Below are positions 18,924 to 27,242 of a DNA stretch of 64,000 nt, piece after piece (the first letter of the stretch is position 1; each line of letters starts with the position of its first letter). Both the position numbers and the translations under genes were made by a program. The notes below the pieces were generated by a model. It was given only the letters and a program-made list of their open reading frames with translations. It was not told the DNA's origin and ran no database searches. Source of the stretch: CAZWSX01 sp964636985 (GTDB taxonomy: Bacteria > Planctomycetota > Planctomycetia > Pirellulales > Pirellulaceae); NCBI GenBank assembly GCA_964636985.1, contig CAZWSX010000029.1, positions 16,911 to 80,910 on the forward strand, read 5' to 3'.

Positions 18924-20075
18924 TCAGTAGCGAAACTCCGCCGCCACGGCAGAGTTGCCTGGAAGTACGCTCGCATCGACATCGAGGACCTCGCCCTGCT
19001 TGAGGTACGTCTCGGTGGCGACCCAATCGAGCAAGTTGTCGTCATCTGGCCGCATCTCCGCGTGCAAGGCGATCGTTTGATTCTCCTGGTCGAACTTGCC
19101 CCACTGGCAGCGCGAACTATCGATCAGCAACGTCTTCACTCGGCCTTGAGCCGCGGCCAACAGGACATTCCTGATTTCGCACGACCCTTTCCCCGTGCCG
19201 GCCGCTTCACCGTACGACTCAATCGCCTTATGACGGCGGTTGATAAGAACTCGCTCTGCAGAGAGCCACGACTGGGTGTGCAGTTCGTGCGGGCTGAGAT
19301 AATCGGCGTTCCCCACGACGCCGTCATCAAGCACGTCCGGATAGCGCGAGATCTCGCGGTACAGCCTCAAATTCGGCTGCGTCGAAGCAAGAATCAGCGG
19401 CGGATGCTCGCGGTGCAGGAGCTGAGTAACCGCCGAATCGATTTCACGAAAGAACGCTTTCGTTTCGTTGCGCTCGGCATCGGCCTTACCGCCCTGGCCG
19501 TGGTGTACGGAGGCCGCCTTGCCCATCTGTGCCGAAGCACCGGAATGCACCTGCCGCGTCCCCGTGACGGGCTCGTAGCGCATGGTCTCCTTGATGTTCG
19601 TGGGCAAATCGCGATGCACAATCGGCTCGAAAGTGAAACGCGATCCGTGGAACAGTCGTACTCGATCGCGACTGAACGCCAGCGTTGCGTAGCCCACGTC
19701 GTTCACCAACAGCGGCAACAGCCTGGCGACGTGAAATCGCTTTCCCACGTGCAAACATTCCTTGAAACGGATCGGCAAACGCCACGCCGAGAAGACTCCG
19801 TAGCCCAGGAAGATCGCCAAGCCTTGGCTGCGGTCGTGCCAGAAGTCGTGGTTATCGACCAGTTGAAGGGCCAGCCTTGCGAGCCGGCGGCTTTCCTCCG
19901 GGGCCATGCCATGATCGCAAAACTCTCCTTCGGCCTTCGAGACCAGGTTTTTCAACCGGACGTGATCTTGAAACTCGTCAGGACTTCCCGGAAAAGTGGG
20001 CAAATAAAGCGATGCACATGGCCCTTGTTGCGGCGACGCGAGCTGCTTCCACTCATTCGTTCCAATGGCATCCAT
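18924..20075 (-). CDS. baeRF7-like protein (bacterial archaeo-eukaryotic release factor family)
   Basis: The 383-residue protein starts at ATG 20075, which has a strong GGAGGT site; the frame is open further upstream but that part looks non-coding. It matches my memory of the baeRF7 family along its length: GPCASLYLPTFPGSPDEFQD near the N-terminus, FWHDRSQGLAIFLG, RFHVARLLPLLVNDVGYATLAFS, then PLILASTQPNLRLYREI and GRVKTLLIDSSRCQWGKFD. The family is related to eRF1/Pelota-type release factors and has been proposed to act on ribosomes, perhaps under stress, but no function is proven. It lies downstream of the CHAD and kinase genes on the same strand, with a 189-base gap. Confidence 0.85.
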   Translation of the reverse strand: MDAIGTNEWKQLASPQQGPCASLYLPTFPGSPDEFQDHVRLKNLVSKAEGEFCDHGMAPEESRRLARLALQLVDNHDFWHDRSQGLAIFLGYGVFSAWRLPIRFKECLHVGKRFHVARLLPLLVNDVGYATLAFSRDRVRLFHGSRFTFEPIVHRDLPTNIKETMRYEPVTGTRQVHSGASAQMGKAASVHHGQGGKADAERNETKAFFREIDSAVTQLLHREHPPLILASTQPNLRLYREISRYPDVLDDGVVGNADYLSPHELHTQSWLSAERVLINRRHKAIESYGEAAGTGKGSCEIRNVLLAAAQGRVKTLLIDSSRCQWGKFDQENQTIALHAEMRPDDDNLLDWVATETYLKQGEVLDVDASVLPGNSAVAAEFRY

Positions 20076-20264
20076 AACAAACCTCCGTTCGATGAAATGA
20101 GAACCGAGGAAGAATTTGCAATCCGCGTGCCCGACCGGCGTCCAACGAGTGAAGCGAGCTCCTCGCGCGATCCCGTTGGAAATGACGCTTTTGCGATGTG
20201 CGGTGCGTGTGCGTTTAGGCGCACTTCCTTGAGGCCGCGCGCCACCGTGCGCGCCCATCAACCC

Positions 20265-21179
20265 CTACGGGCGATATCGCACCAGAGCGACGATCTTCCC
20301 CGAAACATCACTGATTAACGATGCGACGTCGTGCGATTGCCACCATTTCCAGAATGCCTTCTCGAGCCGTTGCATGGTGGCGGTTGCCTTCTTCTCGAGC
20401 GACTTGAACTGCTTGGCATCCATTGCCTCTTTTTCGCGGCGAAGGCTCTCGATGCCCACCGTCTGATCGTGAATCTGGCCCACCTGGTCCTGAATTTTCT
20501 GCAGGTAGTTGATCAGCGGCGTCCACTTGGAGTCGCCTAGAATCTCCATGGCGAACTCGCAGCTATATCGGAACCGCTTGCCGGCGATCCGCAGGTGATG
20601 GAGCGACGATTGGTCGTCGGGCTGAATATCGCACCGCGAGACAAATCGCCCCAGTTCGTCGAACAAGTGTTTGCCAAGCACCGGTTGCATAGGCTCCTTC
20701 CGTTCGGCGCGGCGGATGTCTTCCATCAAGTCGCGAATCTGTTTTGCGAACTGCTTTGCACCGCGCGGATGCCCAATCGCCTTGACGACGGGGGCCAGGG
20801 CATCGTCGCGGCGTTTCTTGAGCGAGCGAATCATCTCCTTACCCGCATCGCCATCCGCCTCGCGCAGCCAATGCCGCAAAACATCATCGTCGCGGGCACT
20901 ATTGCAGGCGTCGCGAATTTCCTGCGAACGCTTGATCAGCTTTTTGCACTCGCCGTTCCTTCCGAAGCCCGACGCGAGGCGCAAAGCGGCCTCCGCCCGG
21001 CGGCATGCCACTCGCAGGTCGTGCAGCGATTTGGAAGAGACTTCGCCGGCGCAAACTTCCTGCTGTTGCTTGGCGACATCGTGCAGCGCCTTGGCAATCG
21101 TCTTGCTCGCCGAGGCCATGCGTCGCCCGTCAGGCTTGGCACGTCGCGCGGTCGTTACACGAAGCAGTTGCGTTGCCAT
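20265..21179 (-). CDS. CHAD domain protein
   Basis: The 304-residue protein is almost entirely a CHAD domain (conserved histidine alpha-helical domain). The two half-site motifs are visible: HDLRVACRRAEAALRL near residue 53 and HHLRIAGKRFRYSCEF near residue 205, each with the conserved histidine followed by basic residues. CHAD domains bind inorganic polyphosphate through these basic patches and often target polyphosphate granules. No CYTH triphosphatase domain is present in this protein or next to it. The gene starts 13 bases after the stop of the phosphotransferase/kinase gene, so they are probably co-transcribed. Confidence 0.92.
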   Translation of the reverse strand: MATQLLRVTTARRAKPDGRRMASASKTIAKALHDVAKQQQEVCAGEVSSKSLHDLRVACRRAEAALRLASGFGRNGECKKLIKRSQEIRDACNSARDDDVLRHWLREADGDAGKEMIRSLKKRRDDALAPVVKAIGHPRGAKQFAKQIRDLMEDIRRAERKEPMQPVLGKHLFDELGRFVSRCDIQPDDQSSLHHLRIAGKRFRYSCEFAMEILGDSKWTPLINYLQKIQDQVGQIHDQTVGIESLRREKEAMDAKQFKSLEKKATATMQRLEKAFWKWWQSHDVASLISDVSGKIVALVRYRP

Positions 21180-21192
21180 CGAAATCAGCTAC

Positions 21193-22761
21193 TTAAGTTC
21201 CCATGCGCTGTTTGAGCCGCGCCGTCACTTGGGCCACCTGGGCCTCCAAGGGGAGCGTGGTATCAATCTGAATCTGCGGTATTTCCAGCGGCCAGGCTTC
21301 CCACGAAGCCCGTTGCCGCTCGTAAACATCGGCCCGCGCCTCCGATACATCGTCGCCGCTGGCAAGGCGATCAGCAATCCGTTGCCTAGCGACTTCTTCC
21401 GGACATTGGCACTCAATTGCTAAGAAAATGGCATCGGGAACGCTCGCTAGCTCGCGCGCAGCCGCCAATTGACTCGCCTTCGCGAAAGTCGCGTCGAGCA
21501 CAATAGAAACGCGTTCTCGGTGGAGTTCGGCGCCGCGGCGGAACATTTCGCGATAGACTCGCTCGCGCGACTCGGGACTATATCGTCCTTGGTCCACTTG
21601 CTGCGGCCCGGCGGCGTTTGCCTCGATCGACTCGCCCGAAATTTCCCTCCGGACCACGTCGCTACGGATCATCTCGGTGGAAAACGTGTCGGACAAGGCG
21701 CGTCCCAGGTAGCTTTTTCCCGTGCCGGAAAGGCCGCCCATGGCGAGCACGATCGGCCGCGCCAGCTTCGAAACGTACTGATCCGCCAACTCCAAATGGG
21801 CGAGTGCTTCGTCATACGCTTTCGCCTTCGCGGTGCCGTCGAGTTGATCGAAGCGCAGCGCGGCCACCTTGGCACGAACACTCGCCCGGTAGGCCTTATA
21901 GAACTGAACTAGCTCGCAAGGAGGGCAATCGCCAATCCTCTTTTCCAGCTTGCTGCGAATTTGCTCCCCCACCCACGACGCGCCAACCAAATCGCATTCC
22001 ATTGCCAAGAAGGCGAGTTCATCGGCGATATCGATGGTGCGAAACTCCTCGCTGAACTCGATGCAATCGAAGATCGCGACCGGGTCGGTAAGACAAATAT
22101 GCTCGGGCCGCAGGTCGCCATGGCCATCGACAACGCGTCCGTTGGCTACCCGCTCGTCGAACAACTCCGGATGCAGTTGCAACAGTTGGAGCTGATATCC
22201 ATGCACGCGCTGCACGATTTCCCGCGGCAGCGCGTGTCGTTCTTTCAACAGTTCCTCTCGATTTTGCCGCACGTGCTTCAGGAACCGCTCTCGGTACTTC
22301 ACCGCCGAGATGGAAGCTGGTTGTAGGCCGCGATAAAACGCCGCGAGATGTTGCGAGACGCGATCGACATCAGCTGGCGTCAGCTTGTCGTCGCGAATGC
22401 GCGCGTCCAACATCTCCTGCGGCGGCATCCGCTTCATCACGACCAGCCAATCGACTGGCTCGCCTTGGCCGTCGATTTCGAAGTGCCCGTCGCGACCGCG
22501 GGTGACCGGAACAACGTCCAAGTAGATGCCCGGCGCCAAACGTCGGTTCAGCCGCAGTTCTTCGCGGCACGCATATTCCCTGGCGGCCGGCGTGCTGAAA
22601 TCGAGAAAGTCGAACTTGAGCGGCTTTTTGAGTTTGTAGGCAAAGTCGCCTGCCAAAAAGACCTGCGAAATGTGGGTTTCGATTTGCTGCACGCTTTCCG
22701 GCCGCGACGGATAAGCGTCGCGGCGCGAGAGCCAATCTACCAACTGTGCATGAGTGTCCAT
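21193..22761 (-). CDS. Bifunctional aminoglycoside phosphotransferase-like / P-loop kinase (AAA) protein
   Basis: The N-terminal half resembles an aminoglycoside phosphotransferase-fold kinase: TRGRDGHFEI, VVMKRMP, and the catalytic loop VDGHGDLRPEHICL with IFDCIEFSEEFR as the metal-binding aspartate region. The C-terminal half begins IVLAMGGLSGTGKSYLGRAL, a Walker A P-loop, and continues with IRSDVVRREISG and SIVLDATFAKASQ, as in the zeta-toxin/gluconate-kinase-like group. Such two-domain proteins are common in bacteria, often annotated as gluconate kinase-like or AAA proteins, and their substrate is unknown. ATG 22761 was chosen; GTG 22794 would add 11 residues. It heads a probable operon with the CHAD gene. 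Confidence 0.85.
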   Translation of the reverse strand: MDTHAQLVDWLSRRDAYPSRPESVQQIETHISQVFLAGDFAYKLKKPLKFDFLDFSTPAAREYACREELRLNRRLAPGIYLDVVPVTRGRDGHFEIDGQGEPVDWLVVMKRMPPQEMLDARIRDDKLTPADVDRVSQHLAAFYRGLQPASISAVKYRERFLKHVRQNREELLKERHALPREIVQRVHGYQLQLLQLHPELFDERVANGRVVDGHGDLRPEHICLTDPVAIFDCIEFSEEFRTIDIADELAFLAMECDLVGASWVGEQIRSKLEKRIGDCPPCELVQFYKAYRASVRAKVAALRFDQLDGTAKAKAYDEALAHLELADQYVSKLARPIVLAMGGLSGTGKSYLGRALSDTFSTEMIRSDVVRREISGESIEANAAGPQQVDQGRYSPESRERVYREMFRRGAELHRERVSIVLDATFAKASQLAAARELASVPDAIFLAIECQCPEEVARQRIADRLASGDDVSEARADVYERQRASWEAWPLEIPQIQIDTTLPLEAQVAQVTARLKQRMGT

Positions 22762-23196
22762 CGCGTCACACCGTTTTGGCGAATCGAAATTCACGATCGC
22801 TCACATTCACCATCGCTCACATTTCACGGGCAAATACCAAGGGTGCAACGACCGTGCCGCTGGGCTCCCCGGACTCCACCCCTTTGAATTCTATTCCCTG
22901 AAAAATCTACACCGTCATTTACACATCAACGGCCGTGCGTCGCCGGGGACATCGGCAAACTCAGCGGCAGGTCCGACTTTGACTCAAGAGGCAGGCGGTC
23001 GCTTCGACCAGGGGTGAACTCGATGGAGCATCAACCGCTATTTTGCCGGAAGTTTTCGCACATGACGAAACGTTGATGTCCGACCCGACAACGCGCGGTT
23101 CGATTGGCACCGAACTTGCGATACTCTCGCAGCGTGGGCATCGTCCCTCGGAATCGCTTTCTTATCGCTTTGCTTGGACATGGAGGTTACCAAACG
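22762..23196. other. Intergenic region of about 435 bases between divergent genes
   Basis: No convincing gene was seen here; the frames that cross it have no ribosome binding site and no recognisable motif. It must contain the promoter of the kinase-CHAD genes and that of the small zinc-ribbon gene. A tandem repeat at 22796-22827 is noted separately. Confidence 0.6.
22796..22827. repeat. Two tandem copies of ATCGCTCACATT upstream of the kinase gene
   Basis: ATCGCTCACATTCAC at 22796 recurs as ATCGCTCACATTTCAC at 22812, a 16-base period, about 35 bases upstream of the chosen start of the kinase gene. Period and position would suit a pair of regulator binding sites, but this is only a suggestion. 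Confidence 0.4.
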
Positions 23197-23397
23197 ATGA
23201 GCTACCCCACTTTCTTTCAACACTCATGCTCCCGATGCGGACGGTTCTCGCAAGTACGAGTTGAGATGCTCGGAAAGCGAATGAGGTGTTGGCGTTGCGG
23301 CGTGATCTTCGTCGCCGGTGAATCGAGCCAACAACCTCGCCCTACCAAAAAACGGAGCGTCGCGGCAACTTTCCCCGAAGTTTGTTCGACACGTTAA
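23197..23397 (+). CDS. Small zinc-ribbon protein, 66 aa
   Basis: The start is ATG 23197, chosen because GGAGGT lies nine bases upstream; longer frames reaching upstream are not supported. The product begins MSYPTFFQHSCSRCGRFSQV and contains two CxxC knuckles (CSRCG and CWRCG) 17 residues apart, which should bind one zinc ion. The C-terminal 25 residues are basic and probably disordered. No family could be named. Proteins of this size and pattern are often nucleic-acid or protein adaptors. It stands alone between divergent neighbours. Confidence 0.75.
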   Translation: MSYPTFFQHSCSRCGRFSQVRVEMLGKRMRCWRCGVIFVAGESSQQPRPTKKRSVAATFPEVCSTR

Positions 23398-23592
23398 ATT
23401 GCTTTCGATCGAGATCCCCCGATGCTTTCGGACTTATTCCCGCTGGATTCGTTCTCCGTCCAGCCGGTTTAGGTAACATCCGCCCTCGTGGCCGACGCTA
23501 TCCCACCCACGGCCGACAGATGTCCCCGCGAGCGTGACAACAATTGATGCGGGAGCATCGGGGTGATCTTGTTCGAGAGTGAATTCAGCTCA

Positions 23593-24921
23593 CTAGGGTC
23601 GAAGCAACTCGAGCACAGCACCGGCCATCGTCCGAACGCCCGTCTTCAGCGATTGATCGGCATCGGGATAGTAGAGCGGCGAATGCAATGATGGAACCGC
23701 TCCTCCTTGCTCCTTGTACTTGGCCAGACGTTCGGCCGAGACGGAACCGAGCTTGTACATCACGATCGGAATCCCTGCTTTGCCGAATCGGGAAAAATCC
23801 TCGGCCCCCATGCTCTTTTCGCAGGGAACAACGTTCTCTTTCCCGATCAGTTTTTGGAACACATCCCGCAGTCGCGAGGCCAATTCTTCGTCGTTGTAGA
23901 GCGAGGGCGAGTTCTCACCGCGCTTGATGATGGGCTCAGGCGCACCTGCCGCCATCGCTGCCGCCTTGGCCTTGCGTTCGATCGCTTTCAAGATCTGCTC
24001 GTGCACCTCGTCGCTGTAGCTGCGGATGGTCAACTGCAAATGGCAGCGATCGTCGATGATGTTGTGCTTGCTTCCCCCGTGGATCGAGCCGACAGTCACT
24101 ACCGCTGGTTCGGTCGGCTTGATCTCGCGCGAGACAATGGTCTGGAGCGAAACGATCAGCTGCGCGGCGATCACAATCGGGTCGATCGTGTTGTGCGGTC
24201 CGGCGCCGTGTCCCCCTTTGCCAAGAACGGTGATATCGAGACTATCGACATTCGCCAGCGTGAAGCCGCCGCTGACGCCGACCTTCCCTGTGGGAATCAC
24301 TGCATCGACATGCAACGCGATGGCCATGTCGGGGCGGCCGAGTTTATCGAACAGGCCGTCTTCGATCATCGCCTGCGCGCCGGCCACTCGCTCCTCAGCC
24401 GGCTGGCACAAAAACATCACCCGCCCCTTCCACGCCTTACGATGCGCCCCCAAGTACCGCGCGACGCCGATCAAGTTCGTCATGTGAATGTCGTGACCGC
24501 AGGCGTGCATCACGCCCACTTCGCCCGAGGGAGCATCGACCGTCACCTTCGACGCGTAAGGAAGCTCCGTTTTCTCGCGTACCGGAAGCGCGTCCATATC
24601 CGCCCGCAACATGATGAGCTTGCCTTCCTTGGCACCTTCGGCACTCGATAACATGCCGACCACGCCGTGCCCGCCAATCCCAGTCGTCACTTCGCAGCCG
24701 GCCGCTTTCAGCTCCTGCGCCATCCGAGCAGCAGTTTTCTCTTCATACAGCGAGAGTTCTGGATGGCTGTGGAGCTCGCGATAGAGTTCCACCAGCGACG
24801 GAATCTCCTTGTTGCTCCACTCGTTGATATCATCGGCACGCACGGTGGGGCTAGAGATCGTCGCAATCATGGTGAGTCCAATGACAAAAGAGATGACGAT
24901 GCGAGAAGGGTAACGCGGCAT
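23593..24921 (-). CDS. M20D family amidohydrolase (hippurate hydrolase-like), exported
   Basis: The 442-residue protein starts at ATG 24921 with AAGGAG seven bases upstream and a signal peptide (SRIVISFVIGLTMIATISS, cleavage near VRADD). The M20 metal site is visible: HACGHDIHMTNLIG (Cys and His ligands), QPAEERVAGAQAMI (catalytic Glu and ligand Glu), and IALHVDA. The dimerisation domain follows (GKGGHGAGPHNTIDPI). Members hydrolyse N-acyl amino acids or small amides such as hippurate or auxin conjugates. The signal peptide implies work outside the cytoplasm. It lies 34 bases after eutC on the same strand, but with its own ribosome binding site, and may or may not belong to that operon. Confidence 0.93.
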   Translation of the reverse strand: MPRYPSRIVISFVIGLTMIATISSPTVRADDINEWSNKEIPSLVELYRELHSHPELSLYEEKTAARMAQELKAAGCEVTTGIGGHGVVGMLSSAEGAKEGKLIMLRADMDALPVREKTELPYASKVTVDAPSGEVGVMHACGHDIHMTNLIGVARYLGAHRKAWKGRVMFLCQPAEERVAGAQAMIEDGLFDKLGRPDMAIALHVDAVIPTGKVGVSGGFTLANVDSLDITVLGKGGHGAGPHNTIDPIVIAAQLIVSLQTIVSREIKPTEPAVVTVGSIHGGSKHNIIDDRCHLQLTIRSYSDEVHEQILKAIERKAKAAAMAAGAPEPIIKRGENSPSLYNDEELASRLRDVFQKLIGKENVVPCEKSMGAEDFSRFGKAGIPIVMYKLGSVSAERLAKYKEQGGAVPSLHSPLYYPDADQSLKTGVRTMAGAVLELLRP

Positions 24922-24955
24922 GGCTGGCTCCTTGAGTGGCGAGTGAGCCATCATT

Positions 24956-25756
24956 CTAAGGCAACCGCGACGGCCGCGGACCTGTTTCCAGCTCGGGAAG
25001 TTTCTCCTTCACTGCCGTGCCGCTGGTTTGTGCTGCCATCATCTGCCGGGCGAGAGCCACAATCCGCGGCGCAGCCAGGGCCGATGGAACTCCGGCGTCG
25101 TGGATATTCGAAATCAAGTTGCGGTCGGCGTCGGTGTGACCTGCTCGCGGGCGATATGCCATGTACGTCGAAAGGCTCTCGTCGGTCGCCAAACCGGGAC
25201 GCTCGCCAATGAGCAGGACAATGAGCTTGGGCGACAGCAGATCGCCTAGATCGTTCATGATCCCGACTCGAGCGTAGCGAACGAAGATCGTGGCGCCGAC
25301 CGTCCATCCTTCGGTAGCGGCGGCGGCTTCCAACAGCGGCAACAACACCGGAACTTGCCGACAAACCGCCGCCACCGAAAGCCCATCGCCAATCACGAAC
25401 TGAAGATCAACATTGGTGGAACACTGCTGAATGGTTGCCCGTGAGGGCTCGTCGAGCATCCGGCCCAGATCCGGCCGCAGCAAATACTCGCTCTTTGAAC
25501 GGGCAGCCGACGAGACGCAAACAAGCGGGTGACTCGCGGTGAAATCGTGGCCAAAGTCGACTGCCGGGTCGATCTCGCGGCGTACTGCGTCCATCGCCGC
25601 CGCGTGATCCTGGCGAAGCGATAGCTGTGTTGCCGTGCGATAGCCGGTTCCTGCGCGGCCAACAAGCAATCGTGCGGGCGTTCGCTGTTGGAGCTGAGCG
25701 AGACGTGACTCGGTATCGCCTGGCGACAGCGATTTGTTGGGCGAATCGTCAGGCAT
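24956..25756 (-). CDS. eutC: Ethanolamine ammonia-lyase small subunit
   Basis: The 266-residue protein carries the EutC signature TPARLLVGRAGTGYRTATQL followed by LRQDHAAAMDAV, and later GLSVAAVCRQVPVLL and VLLIGERPGLATDESLSTYM. With EutB it forms the adenosylcobalamin-dependent enzyme that splits ethanolamine into acetaldehyde and ammonia in the cytoplasm. The start ATG 25756 lies inside the last codons of the permease gene (8-base overlap), so the two are coupled. It is the third gene of the eutB-permease-eutC operon. No microcompartment shell gene is visible in the window. Confidence 0.95.
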   Translation of the reverse strand: MPDDSPNKSLSPGDTESRLAQLQQRTPARLLVGRAGTGYRTATQLSLRQDHAAAMDAVRREIDPAVDFGHDFTASHPLVCVSSAARSKSEYLLRPDLGRMLDEPSRATIQQCSTNVDLQFVIGDGLSVAAVCRQVPVLLPLLEAAAATEGWTVGATIFVRYARVGIMNDLGDLLSPKLIVLLIGERPGLATDESLSTYMAYRPRAGHTDADRNLISNIHDAGVPSALAAPRIVALARQMMAAQTSGTAVKEKLPELETGPRPSRLP

Positions 25757-27242
25757 CGCCTTTCTCCGCATCGAGCAGCGCCAGCGGCGGACCCTTGAAA
25801 TTCCATTTTGCCACGGCGAACCAAAGCCCGAGCAGCACCGCCGAGAAGATGGCCAACACGTAGCCTGCCTTTTCGTTGGGCGGAGCAATCGCGATCAGCA
25901 ATAGGCCAACGCATCCCACCACACTAACGCCCGCCAGCGGACGATACCAACGGCCCAGGGCAAAAGGTCCAAACCGCCGCCACGATCGCTCGTACGTCCA
26001 CCACCCGAGCGCCGTCGGCAACACGTACGAAACGTAGAGCAAGATTGTGCAAACGGCCGAGATGGTGGCATAGATCGGAGCAAACGCCGTGAACAGCGTC
26101 GCACACACGGCGACCATCCAGATCGCGATCGCGGGAGTCTGAAACCGCGGCGAGACTAGCTTCATTTGCTGCGAAAACGGCAGTCCACCGTCGCGGGCAA
26201 AGGCATAGGCCATGCGCGAGGCACTGGTGACCGTCGCCAGCCCGCATAGATACTGCGCCAGCGCGATCGCACCTAACATCAGCGGCGAGGACCACCTCGG
26301 CAAAACTTCCGCAATCGTGTGCGGGACGATGCGATTTCCCAGCGTGGCCGCCTGATCGAGGTTGGTGATTGCCAGGACAATGGCGATCAGCAAGATCCAG
26401 CCGCTAACGCCGCTGACAATCACGCTCCGCACGATGCCGGAGGGCACATTGGTGGCGGCGCCAACGGTCTCTTCCGACACGTGGGCGGAGGCGTCGAAGC
26501 CTGTGATCGTGTAAGCAGGCAATAACAACCCCAGAGCGAACAGCCAGACGAGCGACGTGCTCGTGGGCCATACAGGCTCGCCTTCGGGCAGTCCGCTGTA
26601 ATTGGTAAACGTAACGAGCCGAGACCAGTCCCAACTGGCGGAGTAGTACAAAAGCAACCCCGTCAACAGCACGGCAATCGACAAAATCCAATAGCCGCTG
26701 AAGTCTGTGAGCTTGGTCGTCAGCTTGATCCCCAAATGATTGACCAGCGCTTGCGAGCCCGTGATGACGGCCATCGCCACCAATTGCGCGGTGGCGTTTT
26801 GCGCCAACGACGGAAAGAACGCTCCGACGGTGAATTGCCACATGCCGACGTTGATCGCCGCCAAAACCGTCACCAAGCCAAACAAGTTGAACCACGCCGT
26901 CGCCCAACCCCAGCCGCGTCCACCAAGAATGGCGGCCCAATGGTAGAGTCCACCGGCGGTGGGAAACGCCGAAGCAACTTGTGCCATCGTCAAGGCAACG
27001 ACGAGCGAAAACAAACTCGCCAGCGGCCACCCAAGACAAACGGCCGCCGGACCGGCGCTGCAATAGCCAAGGTGAAACGACGTGATGCAACCAGCGAGGA
27101 TGCAAATGATCGAAAGCGAAATCGCCAGGTTCGAAAACCCGCTCATCCGGCGAGCGAGCTCTTGTTGATAACCCAGCCGCGCAAGCTGCCGTTCGTCGTC
27201 GGTGAGCGCGCCATCTTTCGCTTGTTGAGGAGGTCGATTCAC
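25749..27242 (-). CDS. APC superfamily permease, probably ethanolamine/amino acid uptake
   Basis: The 497-residue protein has about 12 membrane spans. The opening RLGYQQELARRMSGFSNLAISLSIICILAGCITSF and the segment SAFPTAGGLYHWAA are typical of the amino acid/choline (ACT) branch of the APC superfamily, and FDASAHVSEETVGAA is the conserved helix 6 region. Its position between eutB and eutC, with a 4-base overlap upstream (GTGA at 27239-27242) and an 8-base overlap downstream, makes ethanolamine the most probable substrate. That assignment rests on context. The start codon is GTG. Confidence 0.9.
   Translation of the reverse strand: MNRPPQQAKDGALTDDERQLARLGYQQELARRMSGFSNLAISLSIICILAGCITSFHLGYCSAGPAAVCLGWPLASLFSLVVALTMAQVASAFPTAGGLYHWAAILGGRGWGWATAWFNLFGLVTVLAAINVGMWQFTVGAFFPSLAQNATAQLVAMAVITGSQALVNHLGIKLTTKLTDFSGYWILSIAVLLTGLLLYYSASWDWSRLVTFTNYSGLPEGEPVWPTSTSLVWLFALGLLLPAYTITGFDASAHVSEETVGAATNVPSGIVRSVIVSGVSGWILLIAIVLAITNLDQAATLGNRIVPHTIAEVLPRWSSPLMLGAIALAQYLCGLATVTSASRMAYAFARDGGLPFSQQMKLVSPRFQTPAIAIWMVAVCATLFTAFAPIYATISAVCTILLYVSYVLPTALGWWTYERSWRRFGPFALGRWYRPLAGVSVVGCVGLLLIAIAPPNEKAGYVLAIFSAVLLGLWFAVAKWNFKGPPLALLDAEKGDA

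Noticed and set aside
19062..20318. A 418-codon plus-strand open frame opposite the baeRF7 gene
   Set aside because: The minus strand has a strong ribosome binding site and full-length family match; the plus-strand product is Arg/Leu/Gln-rich with no motif, as expected for an antisense frame in high-GC DNA.
22754..23017. An 87-codon plus-strand frame upstream of the zinc-ribbon gene
   Set aside because: It begins inside the kinase gene on the other strand, has no ribosome binding site, and its composition is irregular.
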